Assembly (NCBI GenBank): GCA_023416315.1
Contig: JAEZIA010000454.1
Coordinates: 1-31,347, forward strand
Reading direction: 5' to 3'
Source: Actinomycetes bacterium
GTDB lineage: Bacteria > Actinomycetota > Actinomycetes > Mycobacteriales > Mycobacteriaceae
DNA length: 31,347 nt
Of this stretch, positions 8,248 to 15,992 are shown piece after piece. The position numbers and the translations under genes are program-made. Below the pieces are notes generated by a model, which was given only the letters and a program-made list of their open reading frames with translations, was not told the origin of the DNA and did not search any database. The stretch's first letter is position 1. Each line of letters begins with the position of its first letter.

Positions 8248-9606
8248 GTGGCTATTACCAACGCCATGGTTACCGACACGGTGGCGAACGCCACCGACAC
8301 CAAGCTGAAGCGGAAGATCACCGGCCCGCTGCTGTACCTGTTCATCCTGGGCGACGTGCTCGGCGCGGGGGTCTACGCCCTGATGGGTGTGCTTTCCGAC
8401 AAGGTCGGCGGGGTGTTGTGGGCGCCGCTGCTCGTGGCGATGCTGCTCGCCCTGTGCACAGCCGGTTCCTATGCCGAGCTGGTGACGAAGTATCCCCGCG
8501 CCGGCGGTGCGGCGGTCTTCGCCGAGCGAGCCTTCCGCCGTCCGGCCATCTCGTTCCTCGTCGGGTTCAGCATGCTGGCGGCGGGGGTGACCAGCGCGGC
8601 GGGCTTGGCGCTGGCCTTCGCCGGCGATTACCTGCGCACGTTCATCGACGTCCCGGCGGTGCCGGCCGCGCTGGTCTTCCTGCTCTTGGTGGCCTGCCTC
8701 AACGCCAGAGGTATCAGCGAGTCGGTCAAGAGCAACACGGTGATGACCGTCATCGAGCTCAGCGGTCTGGTCATCGTCGTGGTCGCGGTCGCGGTCATGG
8801 TGGGCCGTGGGGGCGGCGACGTCTCCCGCGTCACGCAGTTCCCGCCCGGCTCATCCCCCGCGATGGCGATCCTCGGCGCGGCGATCGTGGCGTACTACTC
8901 CTTCGTCGGGTTCGAGACCTCGGCCAATGTGGCCGAGGAGATCCGTGATCCCAGCCGGGTATATCCGCGCGCGTTGTTCGGTGCGCTCATCACGGCGGGT
9001 GTGGTCTACGTGCTGGTCGGCTTGGCCAGCGCGATCGCGCTACCGTCCGAGGAGCTTTCGGAATCGTCGGGCCCGCTGTTGTCGGTCGTCGCAGCCTCGG
9101 GCGTCGGCATCCCGGACACAGTGTTCAGCCTCATCGCGCTCATCGCGGTGGCCAACGGTGCGCTGCTGACGATGATCATGGCGAGCCGGCTGACCTTCGG
9201 CATGGCCGAGCACCGCCTCCTGCCCAGCGCGCTCGGAGCGGTGTTGTCCCACCGGCGCACGCCGTGGGCAGCGATCATCGCCACCACAGCGGTGGCGATG
9301 CTGCTGACCCTGATCGGCGACCTGTCCACACTGGCGGAAACCGTTGTGCTGCTTCTGTTGTTCGTGTTCATCTCGACCAACGTCTCGGTGCTGGTGTTGC
9401 GTCGAGACACGGTGCCGCACCGGCACTTCCGGGTCTGGACAGCCGTGCCGGTGCTCGGCGTGGCGTCCTGCGTGCTGTTGCTCACCCAACAGAGCGCCAC
9501 GGTGTGGATGTTCGCGGGCATCCTGCTCGCGGTCGGGCTGATCCTGCACCTGATCGCGGCCCGCACCGGGGCTACGCGGAACCGGTCCGACGGATCGACC
9601 GCTTAG
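8248..9606 (+). CDS. APC-family amino acid/amine permease
   Basis: A 452-residue inner-membrane transporter with about 12 hydrophobic segments, of the amino acid-polyamine-organocation superfamily. Helix 1 shows the family pattern LGDVLGAGVYALMGVL at about 34-49, and the middle carries YYSFVGFETSANVAEEIRDP, the most recognisable APC motif. It should import an amino acid or amine by cation coupling. It lies 25 bp after an exported amine oxidase on the same strand, so it may take up the amine or its oxidation product. The GTG at 8248 gives the full frame. An in-frame ATG at 8266 (MVTDTVANAT) is nearly as good, and neither has a strong ribosome site. Substrate cannot be read from sequence. Confidence 0.88.
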   Translation: MAITNAMVTDTVANATDTKLKRKITGPLLYLFILGDVLGAGVYALMGVLSDKVGGVLWAPLLVAMLLALCTAGSYAELVTKYPRAGGAAVFAERAFRRPAISFLVGFSMLAAGVTSAAGLALAFAGDYLRTFIDVPAVPAALVFLLLVACLNARGISESVKSNTVMTVIELSGLVIVVVAVAVMVGRGGGDVSRVTQFPPGSSPAMAILGAAIVAYYSFVGFETSANVAEEIRDPSRVYPRALFGALITAGVVYVLVGLASAIALPSEELSESSGPLLSVVAASGVGIPDTVFSLIALIAVANGALLTMIMASRLTFGMAEHRLLPSALGAVLSHRRTPWAAIIATTAVAMLLTLIGDLSTLAETVVLLLLFVFISTNVSVLVLRRDTVPHRHFRVWTAVPVLGVASCVLLLTQQSATVWMFAGILLAVGLILHLIAARTGATRNRSDGSTA

Positions 9607-9663
9607 GAGCTACCGCGCGGGCGGCGTTCGGCGATCGATGTGGCCGGGAGTCAAAAGTTTGAT

Positions 9664-9689
9664 GTCTAACGAACACGAACTGGGGGTAT
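9664..9689 (+). promoter_or_regulatory. Putative SigF-type promoter
   Basis: GTCT, a 16-nt spacer, then GGGTAT matches the mycobacterial SigF pattern GTTT-N15-17-GGGTA with one -35 mismatch. It lies about 32 nt before the ATG of the small coiled-coil gene at 9722, which also has its own AGGAG ribosome site. SigF control would place that gene in the general-stress or stationary-phase regulon. Confidence 0.42.
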
Positions 9690-9721
9690 AGGGATAGCTC
9701 ATCTCTGCCACAGGAGACGCC

Positions 9722-9949
9722 ATGACCGCGACCGCCGAGACGCCCACGAGCTCAGAAGCTCAGTCACTGTTGGTGATGGTCGAGCGATTGCGGACGAAAT
9801 TGGTCAGGGAACGGGCCGAGTTGGCGCGGCAGTTGCGCGAGCTGACACACCGCATCGACGGAATCGACCGCCAACTCGACGACCTCACGGTCAGCGCGGA
9901 ATGGTTGGCGGGCATCGCCGCACAACCGCCCGATGAACTGCCCGCCTAG
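9722..9949 (+). CDS. Small coiled-coil protein of unknown function
   Basis: A 75-residue soluble protein. Residues 14-58 form a charged amphipathic helix with heptad-like spacing (LRTKLVRERAELARQLREL, then IDGIDRQLDDL), so it probably dimerises as a coiled coil. No signal peptide, membrane segment or catalytic motif is present. The start is well marked: CAGGAGACGCC precedes the ATG, and a SigF-like promoter lies just upstream. A second tiny gene follows 27 bp after its TAG stop in the same reading frame. I do not recognise the family. Confidence 0.72.
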   Translation: MTATAETPTSSEAQSLLVMVERLRTKLVRERAELARQLRELTHRIDGIDRQLDDLTVSAEWLAGIAAQPPDELPA

Positions 9950-9976
9950 CGCATACTTCGCTACGGTGAGCTCACC

Positions 9977-10123
9977 GTGATCGACCGCGACGACACCCCC
10001 GACCCGGACCCCGGCGAGCCGACGACGGCCCCGCCGGCAGAGCACCGCACCGAGGACACCGTGTTCCCGGAGTGGTTCCGGAGTTTCTGGCGCTCGCTGT
10101 TGGGTCCGCGCGGCCCTCGCTGA
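9977..10123 (+). CDS. Tiny acidic Pro-rich protein with aromatic/basic C-terminus
   Basis: A possible 48-residue protein. Residues 1-30 are rich in Asp, Glu and Pro; the end reads EWFRSFWRSLLGPRGPR, a short amphipathic aromatic/basic helix that could touch a membrane or partner. Support comes from a GGTGAG ribosome site six bases before the GTG, strong G/C bias at third codon positions through the frame, and its place just behind the 75-residue gene, probably in one transcript. It has no known motif. It lies in the same frame as the preceding gene, but the 27 bp between them show weaker codon bias, so a separate start is more likely than stop-codon readthrough. Confidence 0.5.
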   Translation: MIDRDDTPDPDPGEPTTAPPAEHRTEDTVFPEWFRSFWRSLLGPRGPR

Positions 10124-10165
10124 AGCCCGGCGCGGAACCCCGTTCTCACTTACGATGCTGCAATC

Positions 10166-11599
10166 GTGAGTCAGCCACCCCGGTCTCTCGAGACCGATTC
10201 CCTGTCCCGCAGACAGATTGTCCTTCTGGTCGCGGCGCTGATCTTCGCTGTCATGTCGTTCTCGCTGAACGCCACCATGCTCTCGCCGGCCGTCCGCGAT
10301 ATCAACGAAACGCTGGGCGCCGGCGCGTTCGCCGCCATGTCGACTCCATTCTTCCTCGCCGGCGCGATCGCCAACGTGGTGTTGATTCGATGGAGTGACT
10401 ACATCGGGCGCAAGCGTGTCCTGGTCGGCATCCTCATCCTCTGCTGTGTAGGGACGGTGCTGTGCCTGAGTACCTCGCTGCCGATTGTCATGGTGGGCCG
10501 ATTCCTGCAGGGCGCCTCGAACATCACCTACGGCCTGGGCTTCATGATTCTGCGGGCCCGGGTCAGCGGCACGACCTTCGGCGTGTGCTGTGGGTTGATG
10601 GCATCCATCAACGGCGGAATAGCCGGCGGGGACGCCTTTCTCGCCGGCATCATGACCGATGTCTGGGGCTACCGCTCGATCTTCATGCTCACCACCGTCG
10701 TTGGCCTGATTGCCGTGGTCTTCGCGTGGAAATGGGTTCCCGCCGACGACGCCACCTGGCGCTCGGAAGGCCGAATGGACTGGATCGGTGCGGTGTTCAT
10801 CGCATCGAGCGTCGGCGGCCTCGCCATGTTCATGAACAACGGCGGGCACGGCGGATGGACGTCGACGCCGACCCTGGTCTGGCTGGCCATCACCGGCGTC
10901 ACCTTCGCGGCGCTGGTCGTGAGCAACAACCGCGTCGAGCATCCCGTCGTCGGGCTCAAACACATTCGGTCCCGGGAGGCGTGGCCGCTGATCGTCGTCA
11001 CGATCCTGATCGTGGGGTCGTTCATGGTGATTCAGGCGTTCGTCATTCCCAGCCTGGCCGAAGATCCGGATTCCGGCTTCGGGCTCAACGCCACGACGAC
11101 CGCGTTGTTGTTCCTCACCCCTGCTGCGGTCATCCAGGTCATCACGTCGCCGTTCGTCGGCAGACTCGCCGTCCGGATCGGCTTTGTCACGGTGCTGCGC
11201 GCCGGGATCCTTGCCACGATCGTGGTCATCGCGCTGATGGCCGTCTTCGCCGACAACAAATGGGCGATCGTGGCTCTCATGGTGGTGTTCGGAATCACCT
11301 GCTCCGCAGTCATACACACGCCGCTGATGTCGTTGGGTGTACTTCAGGCATCCGATGAGGAGCCCGGCACCCTGCCAGGCCTGTCCAACGCCAGCTATGG
11401 CATCGGCTTTTCGTTGGGATTCGCCTGGGCGGGGCCGATTGTCGGCTCCGGCACCGATTCCACGTTCCAGCACGCATTTTGGACGTGCGTGGTCATCGGC
11501 ATCATCGCTTTGGCGTTCAGTTACATCCTCCGGCCGAAACCTCTTGCTAAGGAAGCTGTCTCCCCCGCCGATTCGACAGCTCGCCAGACAGCGCCCTGA
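10166..11599 (+). CDS. MFS transporter, 14-helix DHA2-like
   Basis: A 477-residue major facilitator protein with about 14 hydrophobic segments, the count seen in the DHA2 drug-proton antiporter group. The loop between helices 2 and 3 has the MFS signature as RWSDYIGRKRVLVG (about residues 76-89). Helix 1 holds LNATMLSPAVRDI, similar to the LDxTIVNVALP stretch of DHA2 exporters but altered. It probably exports a small toxic compound or metabolite by proton exchange. The start is GTG at 10166, nine bases after a TACGAT -10-like box, with no ribosome site, so a very short leader is possible. The 3' end overlaps the convergent PNPOx-like gene by 53 bp. Confidence 0.85.
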   Translation: MSQPPRSLETDSLSRRQIVLLVAALIFAVMSFSLNATMLSPAVRDINETLGAGAFAAMSTPFFLAGAIANVVLIRWSDYIGRKRVLVGILILCCVGTVLCLSTSLPIVMVGRFLQGASNITYGLGFMILRARVSGTTFGVCCGLMASINGGIAGGDAFLAGIMTDVWGYRSIFMLTTVVGLIAVVFAWKWVPADDATWRSEGRMDWIGAVFIASSVGGLAMFMNNGGHGGWTSTPTLVWLAITGVTFAALVVSNNRVEHPVVGLKHIRSREAWPLIVVTILIVGSFMVIQAFVIPSLAEDPDSGFGLNATTTALLFLTPAAVIQVITSPFVGRLAVRIGFVTVLRAGILATIVVIALMAVFADNKWAIVALMVVFGITCSAVIHTPLMSLGVLQASDEEPGTLPGLSNASYGIGFSLGFAWAGPIVGSGTDSTFQHAFWTCVVIGIIALAFSYILRPKPLAKEAVSPADSTARQTAP

Positions 11600-12227
11600 C
11601 CGACGGCGGCACCGGGACAGCAGGATCGCAGTCCGGCGCGCGCCGTGGGTCGCCGTAGACAGTGATCAACGGCACCACCCCCGCCCACGCGCCGGCGGCG
11701 ACGTCCTCCTCGCCGTCTTCGGGCCATCCGTCACCGACTTTGAGCGACCAGTTGGCGATCGGCATTCTCAGAACCATCGTCGCGACCAGCTCCTTGCGCG
11801 TGCTGGGCCGCAGTTCGGCGACCCGGCCGGGGATGAAGGTGTCGGTCAGCGTCTCGAGGTAGTGCACCTTGTCGGGCCCCGAGATCGGCTCGAAGCTGCC
11901 AAACAGTGTCGCGCTGCGGAACTGAAACGAGGATTCAAATCCGCTGCGGGCCACCAGGACTCCGTCGAGCGCTGTGACCGACACCGCGGCCGGCGCACCG
12001 TCGGCGAGCTGCCGCAGCCACGGCGAACCCGTCGAACCGTGGATCACCAACTCGTCACCGATCCGGGCGAAGCCGATCGGAAAGATCACCGGATGGCCGT
12101 CGCGGATCAGCGCGATCGTCGCCAGCGGTGTCGCGTCGAGCAGCTCGTCAAGACGTACCCGGTCGGTGCTCTGCTTCTCCGGCAGGCGGCTGACTCTGGT
12201 CGACGGTTGCGGCATCGGCTCACTCAT
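11547..12227 (-). CDS. Pyridoxamine 5'-phosphate oxidase-like flavoprotein
   Basis: A 226-residue protein of the PNPOx-like split-barrel fold, closest to the Pyridox_ox_2/NimA-type group. Visible landmarks are LLDATPLATIALIRDGHPVIFPIGFARIGDELVIHG-like strands at about 28-64 (a buried beta barrel), SPWLRQLADGAPAAVSVTAL after the GST loop, and ARSGFESSFQFRSATLFG at about 93-110, the conserved helix-strand that contacts the flavin. Such proteins bind FMN or F420 and reduce or oxidise small molecules; the true PNPOx reaction is unlikely. Its ATG overlaps the stop of the upstream lactate monooxygenase-like gene as ATGA, so it is the last gene of a coupled three-gene operon. Its last 53 bp overlap the convergent MFS gene. 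Confidence 0.8.
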   Translation of the reverse strand: MSEPMPQPSTRVSRLPEKQSTDRVRLDELLDATPLATIALIRDGHPVIFPIGFARIGDELVIHGSTGSPWLRQLADGAPAAVSVTALDGVLVARSGFESSFQFRSATLFGSFEPISGPDKVHYLETLTDTFIPGRVAELRPSTRKELVATMVLRMPIANWSLKVGDGWPEDGEEDVAAGAWAGVVPLITVYGDPRRAPDCDPAVPVPPSVRALSGELSNRRGRQLP

Positions 12228-13390
12228 CGCACGCGCCGCAGCGAATCGGGGGTCAGATCGGCCAGCGTCGGGTAGCCGTCGATCGCCATGATCAAGTCGG
12301 TCTCGGCGAGCAGTGAGCGCAACACATGCACGATGCCGTCGGTGCCGCCCAGCGCCGCCCCGTACGCGTACGGCCTGCCGACGCCGACGCCCTTGGCGCC
12401 CAACGCCAGAGCCTTGACGATGTCGGCGCCGGAGCGGATCCCGGAGTCGAACAGCACCGGCACGTCACCGGCGGCCGCGACCACGTCGGGCAGGCAGTCG
12501 ACGGCGGGCACACCGCCGTTGGCCTGCCTGCCGCCGTGGTTGGAACAGTAGATGCCGTCGACGCCGGCATCGATCGCACGCCGGGCGTCGTCGGGATGAC
12601 AGATGCCCTTGAGGATCAACGGCAGCGATGTCGCCGACCGCAACCACGTCAAGTCGTTCCACGTCAACGAGTTTCCGAAGTTGCTGACCCAAGCCAACAC
12701 CGCGTTGCGCGGGTCGGCGTCGATGTCGGCGTCGACCTTGGCGCGGAAGACCGGGTCGCTGATGTAGTTGGCCAGGCACATGCCGCGCAGCTGCGGGAAG
12801 TTGGCCGTTGAGAGGTCCCGCGGCCGCCAACCGGGCACCCAGGTATCCAGCGTCACCACGATCGCGGTGTACCCGGCGGTTTCGGCACGGTGGATGAAGC
12901 TCTCCGCCATCTCCCGGTCGGTCGGGGTGTACAGCTGGAAAAGCCCTGGGGTGTCCCCAAATTCAGCAGCGACATCCTCGAGAGGATCCATCGTCAACGT
13001 CGAGACACACATCGGCACCCCGGTACGGGCAGCCGCCCGCGCGGCGGCCAGGTCGCCGTGGTGGTCCTGGGTGCACAGCCCCATCACCCCGATCGGCGCC
13101 ATGAACACCGGCGCGGGCCAGCGCCGGCCCCACAGCTCGACCGACAGGTCGCGTTCGGTGGCGCCGACCAGCATCCGCGGGATCAGTCCCCACTGTTCGA
13201 ACGCGCTGACATTCACCCGCTGGGTGCGCTCGTCGCCCGCACCACCGGCCACGTACGACCACACCGACGGCGGAAGCGCTTGGGCAGCACGGGTTTCCAG
13301 CTCCGCGAACGACATCGGCAGGCTGGGCGCTGTACCGGTGAGGCCCTGAAAGTAGATCTCGATCTGATAGTTGCCGTACGGCTGCGTCAT
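12224..13390 (-). CDS. FMN-dependent alpha-hydroxy-acid oxidase, lactate 2-monooxygenase-like
   Basis: A 388-residue FMN TIM-barrel enzyme. From memory it closely follows M. smegmatis lactate 2-monooxygenase along its whole length: NYQIEIYFQGL at the start, ALPPSVWSYVAGGAGDERTQR, PRMLVGATERDLSVELWG and SNHGGRQANGG. Active-site residues of the family are present: Tyr46, Tyr154, Asp182, Lys261, His285 and Arg288. Lactate 2-monooxygenase turns L-lactate and oxygen into acetate, CO2 and water; relatives oxidise other 2-hydroxy acids, so the substrate may differ. The open frame reaches 13549, but Met at 13390 starts the homologous region and overlaps the upstream LLM stop as ATGA. The downstream PNPOx-like gene is coupled in the same way. 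Confidence 0.88.
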   Translation of the reverse strand: MTQPYGNYQIEIYFQGLTGTAPSLPMSFAELETRAAQALPPSVWSYVAGGAGDERTQRVNVSAFEQWGLIPRMLVGATERDLSVELWGRRWPAPVFMAPIGVMGLCTQDHHGDLAAARAAARTGVPMCVSTLTMDPLEDVAAEFGDTPGLFQLYTPTDREMAESFIHRAETAGYTAIVVTLDTWVPGWRPRDLSTANFPQLRGMCLANYISDPVFRAKVDADIDADPRNAVLAWVSNFGNSLTWNDLTWLRSATSLPLILKGICHPDDARRAIDAGVDGIYCSNHGGRQANGGVPAVDCLPDVVAAAGDVPVLFDSGIRSGADIVKALALGAKGVGVGRPYAYGAALGGTDGIVHVLRSLLAETDLIMAIDGYPTLADLTPDSLRRVR

Positions 13391-14301
13391 GCTGAAACCC
13401 CGGTGTGCGCGGTCACGTCGCCGACCAGGTCGGCGACCCGCCTCAACTGGTCGATGTCGGTGCTGGTCGGGATGAGGTGCACCTCGCTGGTGCCGATCTC
13501 GGCGAAACCGCGCAGCACCGCGACCAGCTCCTCCTCGGTGCCGGCCCAACCGGTGGTCGGCGCGATCGCGTCGACGAACTCCCGCGGGATCCAGTTCATG
13601 TAGTGGCGCAGATGCCGGACCACCTGCTCACGTGGAGCGTCTCCCTCCCCGAGCGCGAACCAAAACGACGTTGCCAGATGCGGTTTGGGCTTGCCTGCCT
13701 GCGCCCAGGCGTCGCGGGCGACGTCGAACAGCGCAGTCTCCTTGTCCAGATCGAGATCCATCGAGATGCCGGCCAGACCGTCGGCCCACTGCGCGGCGCT
13801 GCGCACGGTCTTGGGCCCGGTGGTGCCGACCAGCAGCCTCGGCCCACCGTCGCGGGCGGGCCGGGGTCCGACCGGCAGCACCGATTCGGTGATCTTCTCT
13901 CCCGCCCACACCCGCTGCATGATCGCCACCCGCTCGGCCATGTCCCGCATCGTCTGCGTCTTCGGGTCGGCGCCGACAGCGCGGTAGTCCTCGTGACGGC
14001 CGCCCACCCCGATGCCAACCGTCAGCCGACCCCCGCAGAGCAGATCTCCCGTCGCGAGGCTCTTCGCCAGCATCACCGGGTCATGCAACTGCGGAACGAT
14101 CACGGTAGCCACCAGCGGCACCCGTTCGGTCCACCCCGACAGCGCCCCCAGCAGCGTCAGCGAGTCGGGGTTGGCGAACGCGATCCGCTCGCCCCAGCAC
14201 AACGACGAGAACGGCCCGTCGTCGATCGTGGTGGCCCAGCGTTTGAGGATGGTCGCGTCGAGGTCCGGTTCCATCACCGGCAAGGTCATGCCTATCTGCA
14301 C
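13387..14301 (-). CDS. LLM-class flavin-dependent (probably F420) oxidoreductase
   Basis: A 304-residue luciferase-like monooxygenase family protein. The TIM-barrel pattern is clear: LVATVIVPQLHDPVMLAKSLATGDLLCGGRLTVGIGVG spans about 62-99 (strands 3 and 4 of the family), followed by GRHEDYRAVGADPKTQTMRDM and later GPRLLVGTTGPKTVRSAAQWADG. In mycobacteria most members use coenzyme F420, others FMN; the sequence alone does not decide. The GTG at 14301 has AGGGG just upstream, and an ATG at residue 5 (14289) is an alternative. It is the first gene of a three-gene unit joined by two ATGA overlaps, so it and the two flavoproteins behind it are made together and may act on one substrate. Confidence 0.87.
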   Translation of the reverse strand: MQIGMTLPVMEPDLDATILKRWATTIDDGPFSSLCWGERIAFANPDSLTLLGALSGWTERVPLVATVIVPQLHDPVMLAKSLATGDLLCGGRLTVGIGVGGRHEDYRAVGADPKTQTMRDMAERVAIMQRVWAGEKITESVLPVGPRPARDGGPRLLVGTTGPKTVRSAAQWADGLAGISMDLDLDKETALFDVARDAWAQAGKPKPHLATSFWFALGEGDAPREQVVRHLRHYMNWIPREFVDAIAPTTGWAGTEEELVAVLRGFAEIGTSEVHLIPTSTDIDQLRRVADLVGDVTAHTGVSA

Positions 14302-14340
14302 GGTCCCCTGTCTACCGCGAACTCGACGATTTGGTGCGTT

Positions 14341-15522
14341 CTACTCCCGATTTCGCGCCCGATTGTCGGTTTGGGCGTCGCGGACGGGATCCTTGCGGGC
14401 CCGAATCGGGCCCGCGCTCGGCGGCGGGCTGAACAGATTGCCGCGCAGGCTGCCGCGGGCGGTGCGGACCGCGACCAGCAGCCATGTGCCCAGCAGCCCG
14501 ACGTAGGCGATAACGGCCGCCACCTCGAACGCGGGCAGGTCGGTGTGCACGGCCAACTGGGTGGTGCCGGTGACGAAGGTGCCCACCGGGAAGGTCAGGC
14601 TCCACCAGGTCAGCGCGAACGGCATGCCGCGCCGCAGGGTGCGCACGGTCAGAGCGGTGGCCAGTGCGATCCACAGCACCGCGAAGCCCCAGACTGGCAC
14701 CCCGAAGATGATCGCGAATGCGTCCAGGTTCTCGGCAAGCTCGGGCGGCACGGCAAGGACGGCAACGTGGCCGAGAAGGCCTGCGGCGGTGATGGATTGG
14801 CCGAGCGGGCCGAGCACGATCCACAGGGTGGGCACCCTGGCGGTACCGGATGTGCCGTAGAGCGCCAGCCGACTCCAGATCATCGTGATGATGATGAACG
14901 CCGCCACCAGCGACAGCCCGAACATCGCATAGCAGCCGTAGAGCATGGTGGTGCGGCCCGCGCCCGGCGCCATGTGCGGTACCAGCAATGCGCCGGTGGC
15001 CGCCGACACCATCGGCGGCACCACCGGCATCAGCCAGCCGCCGAACGCGGCGTCGGGCTCGACATTGTGTTGGGTGAACATCAGAAACGGAATGCTGACC
15101 GCGGTGAACAGCCCGCCGACGGTGCCCGCCGTCCACAGCACCCAGTCCAGGTCGACGGCGAGCCGCTCACCGATCAGGTCGCGCCCGATCAGGACCGCAC
15201 CGCCGCCGACGGTCAGCAGCGCCATCGGCGCCGCACCGTAGAAGTGCGCCATCTGTGGGTTGCGGGCGTGGGTGCGCGCGACGGTCGGGTGCCGCAGCCA
15301 GTGCAGTCCGACGACCGCGATCAGCACGACGAGCAGCAGCGCGGCGATCACCCATACGATCTCGGCGAAGCCGCGCAGCCCCGGAATGTGAACCGGCAGT
15401 GTCGCGCCCGCGGTCGCCACGATTCCGGTGCCCATCACCGAGGCGAACCAGTTGGGCCCGATATTGCCCAGCACCTCGACGCGGGTCTGCGGTGTTGCCA
15501 TAAGCAACAGACGGTACGGCAT
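14341..15522 (-). CDS. TDT/SLAC1-family transporter (C4-dicarboxylate/tellurite-resistance or anion channel type)
   Basis: A 393-residue membrane protein with about ten hydrophobic segments of the TehA/SLAC1/Mae1 family. The N-terminal NIGPNWFASVMGTGIVATAGATLP is the family hallmark. Members move sulfite, malate, nitrate or chloride; the gene sits within a few kilobases of a sulfate-assimilation cluster, but no direct link is visible. The C-terminal tail is basic (PIRARKDPVRDAQTDNRARNRE) and cytoplasmic. Start choice is uncertain: ATG at 15522 follows AGCGGGG, while ATG at 15501 begins nearer the conserved domain but has no ribosome site. It is divergent from the VOC gene, about 70 bp away. 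Confidence 0.85.
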   Translation of the reverse strand: MPYRLLLMATPQTRVEVLGNIGPNWFASVMGTGIVATAGATLPVHIPGLRGFAEIVWVIAALLLVVLIAVVGLHWLRHPTVARTHARNPQMAHFYGAAPMALLTVGGGAVLIGRDLIGERLAVDLDWVLWTAGTVGGLFTAVSIPFLMFTQHNVEPDAAFGGWLMPVVPPMVSAATGALLVPHMAPGAGRTTMLYGCYAMFGLSLVAAFIIITMIWSRLALYGTSGTARVPTLWIVLGPLGQSITAAGLLGHVAVLAVPPELAENLDAFAIIFGVPVWGFAVLWIALATALTVRTLRRGMPFALTWWSLTFPVGTFVTGTTQLAVHTDLPAFEVAAVIAYVGLLGTWLLVAVRTARGSLRGNLFSPPPSAGPIRARKDPVRDAQTDNRARNRE

Positions 15523-15593
15523 TGCGCCCCGCTGACCAGGCAAGCAAGCGCTCATTGCGGGCCGATATCGAAAGTGCTTGACTGGCAAGGGTA

Positions 15594-15983
15594 ATGGCTA
15601 TCGAGTTGAATCACACGATCGTCGCCGCGCGCGACAAGCACGAATCCGCCCGGTTCTTGACCGAGCTGTTCGGGCTGCCGGACCCGGTGCCCGCGGGCCC
15701 CTTCCTCGCCGTCCCCCTCGAACGGGGGGTCACCCTCGACTTCGCCGATGTGGCGCCCGGTGAAACCGTGTGCCCGCAGCACTACGCCTTCCTGATCTCC
15801 GAGGACGATTTCGACGCGATCTACGCCAAGATCACCGATCGTGACGTGCCGCACTGGGCCGATCCGCAGGCGACGAGGCCGGGCGAGGTCAACCGCATGG
15901 ACGGTGGCCGGCGCATCTACTTCAACGATCCCGGCGGCCACTTCCTGGAAATTCTGACCAGGCCCTACGGCTCCGGGGCCTGA
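15594..15983 (+). CDS. VOC-superfamily (glyoxalase/bleomycin-resistance-like) protein
   Basis: A 129-residue protein with the two beta-alpha-beta-beta-beta modules of the vicinal oxygen chelate fold. Likely metal ligands are His7 (LNHTIV), His63 (PQHYAFL) and Glu119 (GGHFLEILT), with the typical YFNDPGGHFLEI near the C-terminus. Such proteins include glyoxalases, isomerases, dioxygenases and drug-binding resistance proteins; which applies here cannot be read. The ATG at 15594 follows AAGGGTA. It is transcribed away from the TDT transporter, and its end lies 9 bp from the end of the convergent Rrf2 gene. Confidence 0.85.
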   Translation: MAIELNHTIVAARDKHESARFLTELFGLPDPVPAGPFLAVPLERGVTLDFADVAPGETVCPQHYAFLISEDDFDAIYAKITDRDVPHWADPQATRPGEVNRMDGGRRIYFNDPGGHFLEILTRPYGSGA

Positions 15984-15992
15984 GGCGTCGCG

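Noticed and set aside
9665..9678. TCTAACGAACACGA resembles TCTAACGAGCACGA at 23504-23517 in the cysD promoter
   Set aside because: One mismatch in 14 is striking, but the two copies sit in different promoter contexts and orientations. Chance cannot be excluded without a genome-wide count.
9947..10123. Stop-codon readthrough joining the 75-residue protein to the next in-frame segment
   Set aside because: The second segment has its own ribosome site and GTG, and the 27 bp between show weaker codon bias. No recoding signal is visible.
9764..11473. A 569-residue minus-strand frame opposite the small genes and the MFS transporter
   Set aside because: Low-complexity Asp/His/Arg/Gln composition and no motifs; the plus strand codes for a 14-helix transporter.
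13405..15594. A 729-residue plus-strand frame across the LLM and TDT genes
   Set aside because: It is antisense to two well-supported genes, and its composition (Arg, Gln, His, Asp) is typical of shadow frames.
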